A DNA stretch of 64,000 bases, from assembly GCA_963764305.1 (NCBI GenBank), contig CAVXSD010000001.1:372001-436000 (forward strand). The letters are read 5' to 3'. How positions within the stretch are numbered: the first letter of the stretch is position 1; every line of letters begins with the position of its first letter. Source of the stretch: Bog-473 sp963764305. Its GTDB lineage: Bacteria > Actinomycetota > Acidimicrobiia > Acidimicrobiales > RAAP-2. Positions 34,255 to 42,939 of this stretch are shown piece after piece. The notes under the pieces were generated by a model, which saw only the letters and a list, made by a program, of their open reading frames with translations, was not told the origin of the DNA and ran no database searches. A program made the translations under genes and the position numbers.

Positions 34255-35583
34255 CAGAGACCGCCGAGGCGCCCCAGCGCCGGCGACGACCTGATGGAGA
34301 AGGTCGTGCGGCTGTGCCGCACCCGCGGCTTCATCTTCCAGTCGGCGGAGATCTACGGCGGCTTCCGCTCCACCTATGACTACGGCCCTCTCGGGGTCAA
34401 CCTGCTGCGCAATGTGAAGAACGCCTGGTGGCACGCCATGGTCCAGCTGCGCGACGACGTCGTAGGGCTCGATGCCGCCATCCTCGGCCCGCCGGCGGTG
34501 TGGGAGGCCTCGGGCCACCTGGCCACCTTCACCGACCCACTGGTCGACTGCAAGAACTGCCGCGAGCGTTGGCGGGCCGACAAGATCGACGGCGTCTGCC
34601 CCAACTGTGGTTCGAAGGACCTCACCGAGGCCCGGGCCTTCAACCTGATGTTCAAGACCCACGCCGGGCCGGTGGAGGACGAGGGCCACGTCGCCTATCT
34701 GCGCCCCGAGACGGCCCAGGGCATGTTCACCAACTTCGCGAACGTGCTGGGCACGACGCGCAAGAAGCCGCCCTTCGGCATCGCGGAGGTGGGCAAGTCC
34801 TTCCGCAACGAGATCACGCCCCAGAACTTCGTCTTCCGCACCCGCGAGTTCGAGCAGATGGAGATGGAGTACTTCGTCCCGCCCGACGAGAGCCAGAAGT
34901 GGTTCGACTACTGGCTCTCCGAGCGCATGAGTTGGTACCTCGATCTGGGCATCCCGGCCGAGATGCTCCGCCTGCGCCATCACGAGCAGAGCGAGCTGTC
35001 GCACTACTCGCGGGGCACCGCCGACATCGAGTTCCTCTTCCCCTGGGGCTGGGACGAGCTCGAGGGCATCGCCAACCGGGGCGACTTCGACCTCACCGCT
35101 CACGCCAAGGCGTCCGGGGTGGCGCTCGACTACTTCGACCAGCAGACCAACGAGCGCTACACGCCCTACGTGATCGAGCCGGCGGCCGGCGCCACCCGGA
35201 CCATGATGGCCTTCCTCCTCGCCGCCTACACCGAGGACGAGGTCGGGGGAGAGGCCCGTACCGTGCTGCGCCTGCACTGGCGGTTGGCGCCCTACCAGGT
35301 GGCGGTGCTCCCGCTGTCGAAGAAGGACACGCTCGAGCCCCTGGCCCGCCAGGTGTTGTCGACCCTGCAGCCGCACTTCATGTGCGACTACGACGTCACC
35401 CAGAGCATCGGCCGGCGTTACCGGCGTCAGGACGAGGTGGGGACGCCGTGGTGCGTGACCGTGGACTTCGACTCGCTCGAGGACGATGCCGTCACCATCC
35501 GCGACCGCGACACCACCGAGCAGGTGCGCGTGCCCATCGCCGATCTCCTGGGTGAACTGCGCCGGCGCACCGGCGAGGGGTAG
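34251..35583 (+). CDS. glyS: Glycyl-tRNA synthetase (alpha2 type), probable frame break near N-terminus
   Basis: This class II synthetase is about 440 residues, slightly short for the dimeric type. Seen are GFIFQSAEIYGG, YDYGPLGVNLLRNVK, WEASGHLATFTDPLVDCKNC with the paired Cys motif CPNCGSKDL, LRPETAQGMFTNF (motif 2), FRNEITPQNFVFRTREFEQMEMEYF, and the anticodon domain (YQVAVLPLSKKDTLEPLA). ATG 34251 overlaps the hemW stop, but its frame (MTETAEAPQRR) is one base out of step with the main frame, which can only start at ATG 34294 without a shift. The natural reading is MTETAEAPQ..., a shift near 34278, then GDDLMEKVVRLC. Confidence 0.93.
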
Positions 35584-35595
35584 GGGAGCGGCCGC

Positions 35596-36420
35596 TCAGG
35601 CCACCTTGCGGTACTTGCGCACCGCGATCGGCACCAGGACAGCCAGCAGCCCGACGGACCACAAGAGGGCCGACCACACGGCGCCCGAGTCGTGCAGGAC
35701 GCCGCCGACCATCAGCGACCGCGCGGCGTCCACGACCTGGGTCACCGGCTGGTGCTCGGCGAAGGCCTGCAGCCAGCCGGGCATGGAGGCCACCGGGACG
35801 AAGGCCGACGAGGCGAAGAGCAGCGGGAAGACCAGGGGGAAGACCATGACCTGCGCCGTCTCCGCGTTGGGCGCGGAGAGGCCGATGTAGGCGAAGCCCC
35901 AACTCAACGCGTAGGCGAAGAACAGGATCACCAGCGCCCCGCAGATGAACAGCAGGAAGTTGGTCCCGATGCGGAAGCCCACGGCGTAGCCGACAGCCGT
36001 GATCAGCGCCACCACGAAGACGTTGCGGACCAGGTCGGAGGTGGTCCGGCCGGCCAGCACGGCGGATCGGCTCATCGGGAGGGCACGGAAGCGCTCGATG
36101 ATGCCCTTTTGCAGGTCCTCGGCCAGCCCGGCCGACGAGCTCATGGCGCCGAAGATGACCGTCTGCACGAAGATCCCGGGCATCAGGAATTCGATGTAGT
36201 GGCCGCCCGGGACGTGGATGGCCCCACCGAAGACGTAGGTGAAGAGCAGCGTGAACATGATGGGCTGCAACGTCGTGAAGAAGAGCGCCTGGGGCGTCCG
36301 GGCCAGCGCGAGGAGGTTGCGCTTCGTCATGGTGGCGATGTCCGCCACGACCCACGACAGGCGGTTGCCCTGACTGGGCTGCCGGACAGCGACCGGTGCG
36401 GTGATGGTGGTGGTCGTCAT
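35596..36420 (-). CDS. ABC-2 type permease (DrrB-like)
   Basis: This 274-residue membrane protein has six predicted helices. The ABC-2 pattern is seen: RNLLALARTPQALFFTTLQPIMFTLLFTYVFGG at the N-terminus, then SAGLAEDLQKGIIERFRALPMSRSAVLAGRTTSDLV, and the central VMVFPLVFPLLFASSAFVPVASMPGWLQAFAEHQPVTQVVDAARSL, typical of the daunorubicin-exporter type. It overlaps the ATPase gene by 4 bp and forms an exporter with it. The substrate is unknown. A 12-bp palindrome, GAGCGGCCGCTC, at 35586-35597 lies between this stop and the glyS stop. Confidence 0.93.
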   Translation of the reverse strand: MTTTTITAPVAVRQPSQGNRLSWVVADIATMTKRNLLALARTPQALFFTTLQPIMFTLLFTYVFGGAIHVPGGHYIEFLMPGIFVQTVIFGAMSSSAGLAEDLQKGIIERFRALPMSRSAVLAGRTTSDLVRNVFVVALITAVGYAVGFRIGTNFLLFICGALVILFFAYALSWGFAYIGLSAPNAETAQVMVFPLVFPLLFASSAFVPVASMPGWLQAFAEHQPVTQVVDAARSLMVGGVLHDSGAVWSALLWSVGLLAVLVPIAVRKYRKVA

Positions 36421-37472
36421 GCGGCATCCTTTCCGTCGGCGACGTCGTTCTTGCGCGCCCGGCCCAGGCCCCGCTTCGGCCTCGCCGCCCTGTCGTCGGC
36501 GTCCTCTTCGATCATGGTCTTGTGACCGGTCAGGTTGAGGAAGACGTCGTCGAGGCTGGGCTCGCGCAGGGCCAGTCCGGCGATGGTGATCTGCGCCGCG
36601 TCGAGCGTGCGGAGCACGTCGGCGCCCGCCCGGGGCCCGTCCGTGACCGTCAGCTCGATCACGAGGTCCTCGACGACCGGTGCCTTCTCGGAGAACGGCG
36701 TGAGCAGCTGGACCGCGCGGCCCAGGGTATTCCGGTCGCCCAGGGTCACCGAGACGACCGAGGTCCCCAGGTCGGCCTTGAGCTGGGCCGGCGTCCCCTC
36801 CGCGATGACGTGCCCGTGGTCGATCACCACGATGTCGCGGGCCAGCCGGTCGGCTTCTTCGAGGTACTGCGTCGTCAGCAGGACCGTCGTGCCGTCGCGG
36901 ACCAGCTCCTCGATGGCGACCCAGAGGCCCTGGCGGCTCTGGGGGTCCAACCCCGTGGTGGGCTCGTCGAGGAAGAGCACGGGCGGGTTCGCCACCAGCG
37001 CGGCGGCCAGGTCCAGCCGCCGGCGCATGCCGCCCGAGTAGGTCTTCAGCACGCGATCACCGGCGCCGGTCAGGCCGAATTCCTCGAGCAGCTCGTCGGC
37101 CCGGCGCGCCGACACCTTGCGGCTGAGGTGCGAGAGGCGCGCCACCATGTGGATGTTCTCCCGGCCCGTGAGGTTCTCGTCTACCGCGGCGTACTGGCCG
37201 GCGAGCCCGATGATGCGCCGCACTGCGTCGGGCTGGGCGACCACGTCGTGGCCGAGGACCGAGGCGCGCCCGGCGTCGGGGCCGAGGATGGTGGAGAGGA
37301 TGCGCACGACCGTGGTCTTGCCTGCCCCGTTCGGGCCGAGCAACCCGAGGACGGTGCCGGCCTCCACCTCGAGGGAGACCCCGTCGAGCGCCCGCACGTT
37401 GCCGCGGGGGAAGACCTTCACGAGGTCGTGGGCCTCAACCGCCAGCCTGGGGTGCGAAGAAGAATTAGCCAT
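36417..37472 (-). CDS. ABC transporter ATP-binding protein (DrrA-like)
   Basis: This 351-residue ATPase of the daunorubicin-resistance family has Walker A GLLGPNGAGKTTVVRIL, Q-loop GLAGQYAAVDENLTGREN, signature TYSGGMRRRLDLAAAL, Walker B PVLFLDEPTTGLDPQSRQGL and H-loop VLLTTQYLEEADRLA. The C-terminal 90 residues match the DrrA-type extension (SLDDVFLNLTGHK), followed by a charged tail. It pairs with the permease just downstream. Its promoter region is only 32 bp and shared with the divergent MarR gene, which probably represses it. Confidence 0.95.
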   Translation of the reverse strand: MANSSSHPRLAVEAHDLVKVFPRGNVRALDGVSLEVEAGTVLGLLGPNGAGKTTVVRILSTILGPDAGRASVLGHDVVAQPDAVRRIIGLAGQYAAVDENLTGRENIHMVARLSHLSRKVSARRADELLEEFGLTGAGDRVLKTYSGGMRRRLDLAAALVANPPVLFLDEPTTGLDPQSRQGLWVAIEELVRDGTTVLLTTQYLEEADRLARDIVVIDHGHVIAEGTPAQLKADLGTSVVSVTLGDRNTLGRAVQLLTPFSEKAPVVEDLVIELTVTDGPRAGADVLRTLDAAQITIAGLALREPSLDDVFLNLTGHKTMIEEDADDRAARPKRGLGRARKNDVADGKDAA

Positions 37473-37481
37473 TACTAAAGA

Positions 37482-37498
37482 AACTTAGTGATAAAGTT
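37482..37498. promoter_or_regulatory. Inverted repeat in the MarR/ABC divergent promoter
   Basis: AACTT-N7-AAGTT occupies the middle of the 32-bp space between the two start codons, in an AT-rich stretch unlike its surroundings. TAAAGT (37492-37497) stands 7 nt before the MarR GTG and TAAGTT lies on the other strand 9 nt before the ABC ATG, so both -10 boxes fall inside the repeat. It is a likely MarR operator. Confidence 0.6.
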
Positions 37499-37504
37499 AC
37501 TTAT

Positions 37505-38017
37505 GTGTCAAGACAATGGTCGCGGTCAGAGCTGGCGCAGCAGCTGCGCACGGAGATCATGGGGTACTTCGGCGCCGCCAGTGATTTCGACGAGGGCCTG
37601 GCCAAGGCGCTGAAACTGAGCAGGACCGACATGCGTTGCCTCGACCTTATTGGACGCCTCGGACCCATGACCGCGGGCCACCTGGCCGAGGAGAGTGGCC
37701 TGACCACCGGGGCCGTCACCTTCATCCTCGACCGCCTGGAAGAGGCGGGCATGGTGACGCGCCGCCGCGACACCCAGGACCGCCGGCGGGTCTGGGTCGA
37801 GATCGTCCCGGCGACCCGGCAGCGACTCGAAGGCTTGCAGCAACCCGTAGCCGAGGAGATGCGCCAGGTGGCGCAGCGCTTCAAGTCTGACGAGCTGGCC
37901 GTCGTGCGCGACTTCATGCGCCAGGCCAAGGAGGTCTTCCAGCGCCAGGTCGGCGGCGCCGGCAAAGGGGACACCGGGCCACCCGGGGACGATCCTCGCG
38001 GCGGCAGCCCGGCCTGA
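37505..38017 (+). CDS. MarR-family transcriptional regulator
   Basis: This 170-residue winged-helix protein has LSRTDMRCLDLIGRLGPMTAGHLAEESGLTTGAVTFILDRLEEAGMVTRRRDTQDRRRVWVEI (residues about 35-100), the typical MarR core with the DxRxxxV wing. The C-terminus is a helical dimerisation part and a Gly/Pro/Asp-rich tail. It begins with GTG at 37505 with no Shine-Dalgarno. Being divergent from the drug-type ABC exporter, it probably controls the exporter and itself through the inverted repeat between them. Confidence 0.92.
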   Translation: MSRQWSRSELAQQLRTEIMGYFGAASDFDEGLAKALKLSRTDMRCLDLIGRLGPMTAGHLAEESGLTTGAVTFILDRLEEAGMVTRRRDTQDRRRVWVEIVPATRQRLEGLQQPVAEEMRQVAQRFKSDELAVVRDFMRQAKEVFQRQVGGAGKGDTGPPGDDPRGGSPA

Positions 38018-38140
38018 ACCGCCCTGCGGAGTAGCGCCGGAGGGAAACTAGGCTGAGTTGGCCCGTCCCCGGTTGGGGAGGGTGACCGCTCGAGCGACCG
38101 CACCGCCACGCGGTTCGCCCGTCCAGGGCAAGGAGGCCCG

Positions 38141-40813
38141 ATGCCGTTCGTCTTCGATTTCGACCATACGCACGCCCGACCGCCGATGGAGCTCAAGGAC
38201 CTCCTGGGTGGCAAGGGCGCCAACCTGGCCGAGATGACGTCGGTACTCGAGCTCCCGGTGCCGCCCGGGTTCACTATCTCGACCGACGCCTGCCGCGCCT
38301 ACATGGCCGGCGGCTGGCCCAGGGGGCTCGACGCCGAGGTGGCGGGGGCCCGGGCCCGGCTCGAGACGGCGATGGGCAAGTCGATCGGCGACGCCACCGA
38401 CCCGTTGCTGGTGTCGGTCCGATCCGGGGCCAAGTTCTCCATGCCCGGCATGATGGACACGGTCCTCAATCTCGGCCTCAACGACGACTCCGTCGAGGGG
38501 CTGGCCAAGCAGACGGGCGACGAGCGCTTCGCCTTCGACTCCTACCGGCGCTTCATCGCCATGTACGCCCGCATCGTCCTTGAACTGCCCGGCGAGGAGT
38601 TCGACTCGCTCTTCGACGCCGCCAAGGAACTGGCCGGGACGACCTCGGACGCCAAGGTACCGACGGAGCTGTTGCGCTATCTCGTCGACTCCTACCAGCA
38701 GATCGTCGAGCGTCACACCGGCAGGCCCTTCCCCCAGAAGCCGGCCGAGCAGCTGCGTGGCGCCATCGAAGCCGTGTTCCGCAGCTGGAACGGTCCCCGC
38801 GCCATCGCCTACCGGGACCGCGAGCGCATCGCCCACGATCTCGGCACCGCCGTCAACGTGCAGGCCATGGTCTTCGGCAACCGCGACGACAACTCGGGGA
38901 CCGGCGTCGGCTTCACCCGCGACCCGGCCACCGGCACCAAGGGCGCCTACGGCGACTTCCTGGTCAACGCCCAGGGCGAGGACGTCGTGGCCGGCATCCG
39001 CAACACCGAGCCCATCTCGGAGCTGAAGAAGAAGTTCCCCAAGGTGCACTCGGAGCTGCTCGAGATCTTCGGCCGCCTCGAGGGCCACTACGCCGACATG
39101 TGCGACACCGAGTTCACCATCGACCAGGGCAAGCTCTGGATGCTCCAGACCCGGGTGGGCAAGCGCACAGGCGCTGCCGCGCTGAAGATGGCGGTGGACA
39201 TGGTGCGCCCCAGCGACCTCGGGATCTCCAAGGCCGAGGCGGTGTCGCGCATCACCGAGGACCACCTCGACTCCGTCCTGCACCCCCAGTTCGCCAACTC
39301 CGGTTACGCCACCTGGGCCAGGGGACTCGGGGCCAGCCCCGGGGCGGCGGTGGGGCGCATCTACTTCACGGCCAACGACGCCGCCGAGGCGGCCGAGCGC
39401 GGCGAGCCCGTCGTCCTGGTGCGCAACGAGACGTCGCCCGAGGACGTGCACGGCATGCTCGCCTCCGAGGGCATCCTGACCGCCCGGGGCGGCCTGGTCA
39501 GCCACGCCGCCGTCGTGGCCCGCGGCTGGGGCAAGCCGGCGGTCGTCGGCGCGGAAGTCCTGCGCCTTGGCGATCACCAGGTGACGGCGAACGGCGTCAC
39601 ACTCTTTGAGGGGGACTGGGTGTCCCTCGACGGGGGCGCCGGCATCGTGGTGGCCGGCGAGGTGCCGCTGACCGCGGCCAAGCCGCCCGCCGCTTTCGAG
39701 ACCGTGCTGTCCTGGGCCGACGCCATCCGCAAGGGCCACCTGGCTGTCCGGGCCAATGCAGACACCGGGGATGACGCCGCCCACGCGCGCAACCTCGGTG
39801 CCGAAGGCATCGGCCTGTGCCGCACGGAGCACATGTTCCTCGGCGAAGACCGCCTGCCCGTGGTGCGCCGGATGATCCTGGCCCACTCGCCGGCCGAGGA
39901 GACCGAGGCACTCGAGGAGCTGCGCCTAGTCCAGCGCGAGGACTTCATCTCCATCCTCGCCGCCATGGACGGGCTACCGGTCACCGTGCGCCTGCTCGAC
40001 CCGCCGCTGCACGAGTTCTTGCCCTCGACCGAGGAGCTGGCCCACAAGGAGGCCACCGTCGGACTGAACCCCGAGGAGCGCCACCTCTACGAGGCCGCGC
40101 TGTCATGGCGCGAGTCCAACCCCATGCTCGGCACGCGCGGCGTGCGGCTCGGCGTGATCAAGCCCGGGCTCTACGCCATGCAGGTGCGCGCCCTCATGGA
40201 GGCCGCCCGCCAACGGGTGGCCGACGGTGGGCACCCGATCGTCGAGATCATGATCCCCCTGACGGTGACCCGCGAGGAACTGGCGCTGGCCCGTCGCTGG
40301 GTGGAGGAGGCCGTGGCCGAGGTCAACGAGGAGCCCGGACCCAGGCCGTCGAAGGTGGCCAAGCCCGCCACGGCCAAGCGGGGACAGCTCGAGGTGACCA
40401 TCGGGACGATGATCGAGACGCCCCGGGCGGCGCTCAGGGCGGCCGAGATCGCCGAGGTCGCCGACTTCTTCTCCTTCGGGACCAACGACCTGACCCAGAT
40501 GACGTTCGGGTTCTCCCGCGACGACGTCGAGGGCCGGATGATGGACGCCTACCTCGAGCTCGGCCTGTTACCGCGCAACCCATTCGAGGTGGTCGACTTC
40601 GACGGCGTCGGCGAGCTGGTGCGCCTCGGGACCGAGCGGGGCCGGGCCACGCGGCCGGGCCTCAAGGTCGGCGTCTGCGGCGAGCACGGGGGGGACCCCC
40701 GGTCCATCGGACTCTTCTACGACGCCGGGCTCGACTACGTAAGCTGCTCACCTTTCCGGGTCCCTGTGGCCCGCCTGGCCGCGGCGCAGGCCGTCCTGGC
40801 CAAGGAGGCGTAG
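38141..40813 (+). CDS. ppdK: Pyruvate, phosphate dikinase
   Basis: This 890-residue enzyme interconverts pyruvate + ATP + Pi and PEP + AMP + PPi. The ATP-grasp domain begins KDLLGGKGANLAEMTSVLELPVPPGF, with VSVRSGAKFSMPGMMDTVLNLG. The phosphohistidine domain has TARGGLVSHAAVVARGWGKPAVVG (His 455). The TIM barrel follows, with GIGLCRTEHMFL, EIMIPLTV, GTMIETPRAAL, FSFGTNDLTQM and the catalytic CGEHGG. The residue two before the catalytic His is Val 453 instead of the Thr that regulatory proteins phosphorylate in other PPDKs. AAGGAGG stands before the ATG, a strong ribosome site unusual in this window. Confidence 0.97.
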   Translation: MPFVFDFDHTHARPPMELKDLLGGKGANLAEMTSVLELPVPPGFTISTDACRAYMAGGWPRGLDAEVAGARARLETAMGKSIGDATDPLLVSVRSGAKFSMPGMMDTVLNLGLNDDSVEGLAKQTGDERFAFDSYRRFIAMYARIVLELPGEEFDSLFDAAKELAGTTSDAKVPTELLRYLVDSYQQIVERHTGRPFPQKPAEQLRGAIEAVFRSWNGPRAIAYRDRERIAHDLGTAVNVQAMVFGNRDDNSGTGVGFTRDPATGTKGAYGDFLVNAQGEDVVAGIRNTEPISELKKKFPKVHSELLEIFGRLEGHYADMCDTEFTIDQGKLWMLQTRVGKRTGAAALKMAVDMVRPSDLGISKAEAVSRITEDHLDSVLHPQFANSGYATWARGLGASPGAAVGRIYFTANDAAEAAERGEPVVLVRNETSPEDVHGMLASEGILTARGGLVSHAAVVARGWGKPAVVGAEVLRLGDHQVTANGVTLFEGDWVSLDGGAGIVVAGEVPLTAAKPPAAFETVLSWADAIRKGHLAVRANADTGDDAAHARNLGAEGIGLCRTEHMFLGEDRLPVVRRMILAHSPAEETEALEELRLVQREDFISILAAMDGLPVTVRLLDPPLHEFLPSTEELAHKEATVGLNPEERHLYEAALSWRESNPMLGTRGVRLGVIKPGLYAMQVRALMEAARQRVADGGHPIVEIMIPLTVTREELALARRWVEEAVAEVNEEPGPRPSKVAKPATAKRGQLEVTIGTMIETPRAALRAAEIAEVADFFSFGTNDLTQMTFGFSRDDVEGRMMDAYLELGLLPRNPFEVVDFDGVGELVRLGTERGRATRPGLKVGVCGEHGGDPRSIGLFYDAGLDYVSCSPFRVPVARLAAAQAVLAKEA

Positions 40814-40930
40814 CCCGGAGCAGAGGTGATCCGCTCTGTGGCGGCGAAGGTGCAGGCCCCGGACGAGGAACCGTAGGAGCAGGACAGGCGCACCCGAGGG
40901 CGAAGGCCAGGAAGAAAACCCCGCCTCGCG

Positions 40931-40961
40931 CCTCCATGGGGTGTATCCCCCGTCATGGAGG
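40931..40961. other. Hairpin between ppdK and dnaG
   Basis: CCTCCATG-N15-CATGGAGG, with a further GGGG/CCCC pairing inside, gives a strong stem of about 12 bp. There is no T-tract, so its role (terminator or mRNA structure) is unknown. The rest of the 236-bp space between ppdK and dnaG shows only the dnaG -10 box at 41038-41043. Confidence 0.45.
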
Positions 40962-41049
40962 TCAGGGCGCGGACGCCCATAGATCGTGACGGCCATCGGG
41001 CGACCCCACGGTGGACGGATCGGGGACAGCGCCGCGGTACCGTCAGAGT

Positions 41050-42939
41050 GTGGGGATACCGGACGAGGAAGTGGCCCAGGTCCGGGCGGCCACCGACATT
41101 GTGGCGCTCATCAGCGAGCACGCCCTGTTGAAGAAGGTCGGGCGGCGCTGGAGCGGCCTCTGCCCCTTCCATACCGAGAAGACCCCCTCTTTCAGCGTCA
41201 ACGCAGAGGAGGGCTTCTATTACTGCTTCGGCTGCCAGGAGTCGGGCGACGCCATCACATTCGTGCGCGCAATGGACCACCTCGACTTCGTCGATGCCGT
41301 GCGTTTCCTGGCCGATCGGGCCGGCATCACCCTGCACGAGGACCAGGAGATGGGGCGCGACCACAAGCGCCGCTCCGAGCTGCTCGACGCCATGGATCGC
41401 GCCGTCGACTGGTACCACGAGCGCCTGCTGCGCTCGCCCGACGCCGGACCGGCCCGGGACTACCTGCGCTCGCGCGGCTACGACGGCGACGTCGTGCGCC
41501 AGTTCCGTCTGGGTTGGGCGCCCGACGACTGGGACGCCATGGCCACGTCGCTGCGGCTGCCAGAGAACGTCCTCTCCGACTCGGGGCTCGGCTTCGTCAA
41601 CCGGCGTGACCGCGTGCAGGATTTCTTCCGGGGTCGCGTGCTGTTCCCGATCTGCGACCCCTCCGGTCGTCCCGTCGCTTTGGGCGGGCGCGTCCTGCCG
41701 CCACGGCCGGGCCAGCCGCCGTCCGATCGGCCCGAGCCGAAGTACAAGAACTCGCAGGAATCGCCGATCTACTCGAAGCGACGGACGCTCTACGCGCTCA
41801 ACTGGGCCAAGAAGGGCATCATCGCCCAGGGCGAGGTCGTGGTGTGCGAGGGCTATACCGACGTCATCGGCTGCTTCCAGGCCGGCGTGCCGTGGGCCGT
41901 CGCCACCTGTGGCACCGCGCTGGCCGAGGAGCACTTCACCCTGCTGCGCAACTTCGCCAAGCGCATCGTGCTGGCCTACGACGCCGACGCTGCGGGGCAA
42001 AGTGCGACGTCGCGCGTCTACGAGTGGGAGCGCAAGCACGAGGTCGACGTGGTGGTGGCCGATCTGCCCGGCGGCGCCGACCCGGGGGATCTGGCCCGCA
42101 CCAACCCCACAGAGTTGGCCCGGGCCATCAAAGAAGCCCGACCTTTCCTCCAGTTCCGGGTGGATCGCATGCTGAACGCCGGCGATCTGACGACGGCGGA
42201 GGGCAGGGCCCGGTCGGCCGACGCGGCGCTGACGGCCGTGGCGGAGCATCCCGACGACCTGGTGCGCGACCAGTACGTGATGCAGCTGGCCGACCGGTGC
42301 CGGCTTGATCCGGCCAGGCTCCGGGAGCGCCTGGACCACCTCCGGTCCAACCCGCCGGCGGAGCGACCGACGCGGCGCACCCGACCGAATGACGAACCCC
42401 CGCCCCGTGACTATCCCGAAGACGACGGCGAGCTCATGGCGCCCGCGGGCGGGCGGAGCGGTTCCGCCCTGGCCGCGGCGCTGCGACCCGGGCCGGGGCT
42501 CGAAGCACTTAAGTTTGCCGTCCATAGACCCGAAGATGTAGGGGATCGGGTGCACGCTGTGCTCTTCACCGATGGCGTGCAACGCCAGGCCTTTGTTGCG
42601 CTCTTGGAGAATGACAGCGTGCACGAAGCCGTGGAATCCGCGTCACCGGAGGTGGCCAGCCTTTTGCGACGCGTCATAGTCGAGGAGCCGATGGCGGGGG
42701 ACCCTGACCTTGGTGATCCCGTTGACTCCGTGGTCGCTGTGCTCCTGCGCGGCGCGGCCCGGCGCGCGCTCGCCGAGGTGGAGATCGAGTCGAGGGTGGG
42801 CGAAGACTCCTGGCAGGCCCGGGCGGCGGAGACCGTGCAAGTGCGGCTCTGGCTGGACGAACTGGAGGAATCACCATCTGGCTGCGACGCGGCTGACCGG
42901 TTGGTAGCGTGGTTGGTTGAGAGGCAACCAGGGGAGTGA
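41050..42939 (+). CDS. dnaG: DNA primase
   Basis: This 629-residue primase has the zinc-binding domain (VGRRWSGLCPFHTEKTPSFSVNAEEGFYYCFGCQESGDA, residues about 30-70; CHC2 type). The core RNA polymerase domain follows, with FRGRVLFPICDPSGRPVALGGR, KYKNSQESPIYSKRRTLY and the TOPRIM region (VVVCEGYTDVIGCFQAG; IVLAYDADAAGQ). The C-terminal helicase-interaction domain is divergent. The start at GTG 41050 (VGIPDEEVAQVRAATDI) fits other primases and has TACCGT 6 nt upstream, a likely leaderless promoter. The gene overlaps rpoD by 4 bp. Confidence 0.96.
   Translation: MGIPDEEVAQVRAATDIVALISEHALLKKVGRRWSGLCPFHTEKTPSFSVNAEEGFYYCFGCQESGDAITFVRAMDHLDFVDAVRFLADRAGITLHEDQEMGRDHKRRSELLDAMDRAVDWYHERLLRSPDAGPARDYLRSRGYDGDVVRQFRLGWAPDDWDAMATSLRLPENVLSDSGLGFVNRRDRVQDFFRGRVLFPICDPSGRPVALGGRVLPPRPGQPPSDRPEPKYKNSQESPIYSKRRTLYALNWAKKGIIAQGEVVVCEGYTDVIGCFQAGVPWAVATCGTALAEEHFTLLRNFAKRIVLAYDADAAGQSATSRVYEWERKHEVDVVVADLPGGADPGDLARTNPTELARAIKEARPFLQFRVDRMLNAGDLTTAEGRARSADAALTAVAEHPDDLVRDQYVMQLADRCRLDPARLRERLDHLRSNPPAERPTRRTRPNDEPPPRDYPEDDGELMAPAGGRSGSALAAALRPGPGLEALKFAVHRPEDVGDRVHAVLFTDGVQRQAFVALLENDSVHEAVESASPEVASLLRRVIVEEPMAGDPDLGDPVDSVVAVLLRGAARRALAEVEIESRVGEDSWQARAAETVQVRLWLDELEESPSGCDAADRLVAWLVERQPGE

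Noticed and set aside
32473..35376. A 967-codon open frame on the minus strand
   Set aside because: It runs antisense through recO, hemW and glyS, whose motifs are clear on the plus strand; its translation is the usual high-GC antisense pattern.
38048..39886. A 612-codon open frame on the minus strand
   Set aside because: It is antisense to ppdK and has no recognisable domain.
40735..42624. A 629-codon open frame on the minus strand
   Set aside because: It is antisense to dnaG and ppdK, which are certain.
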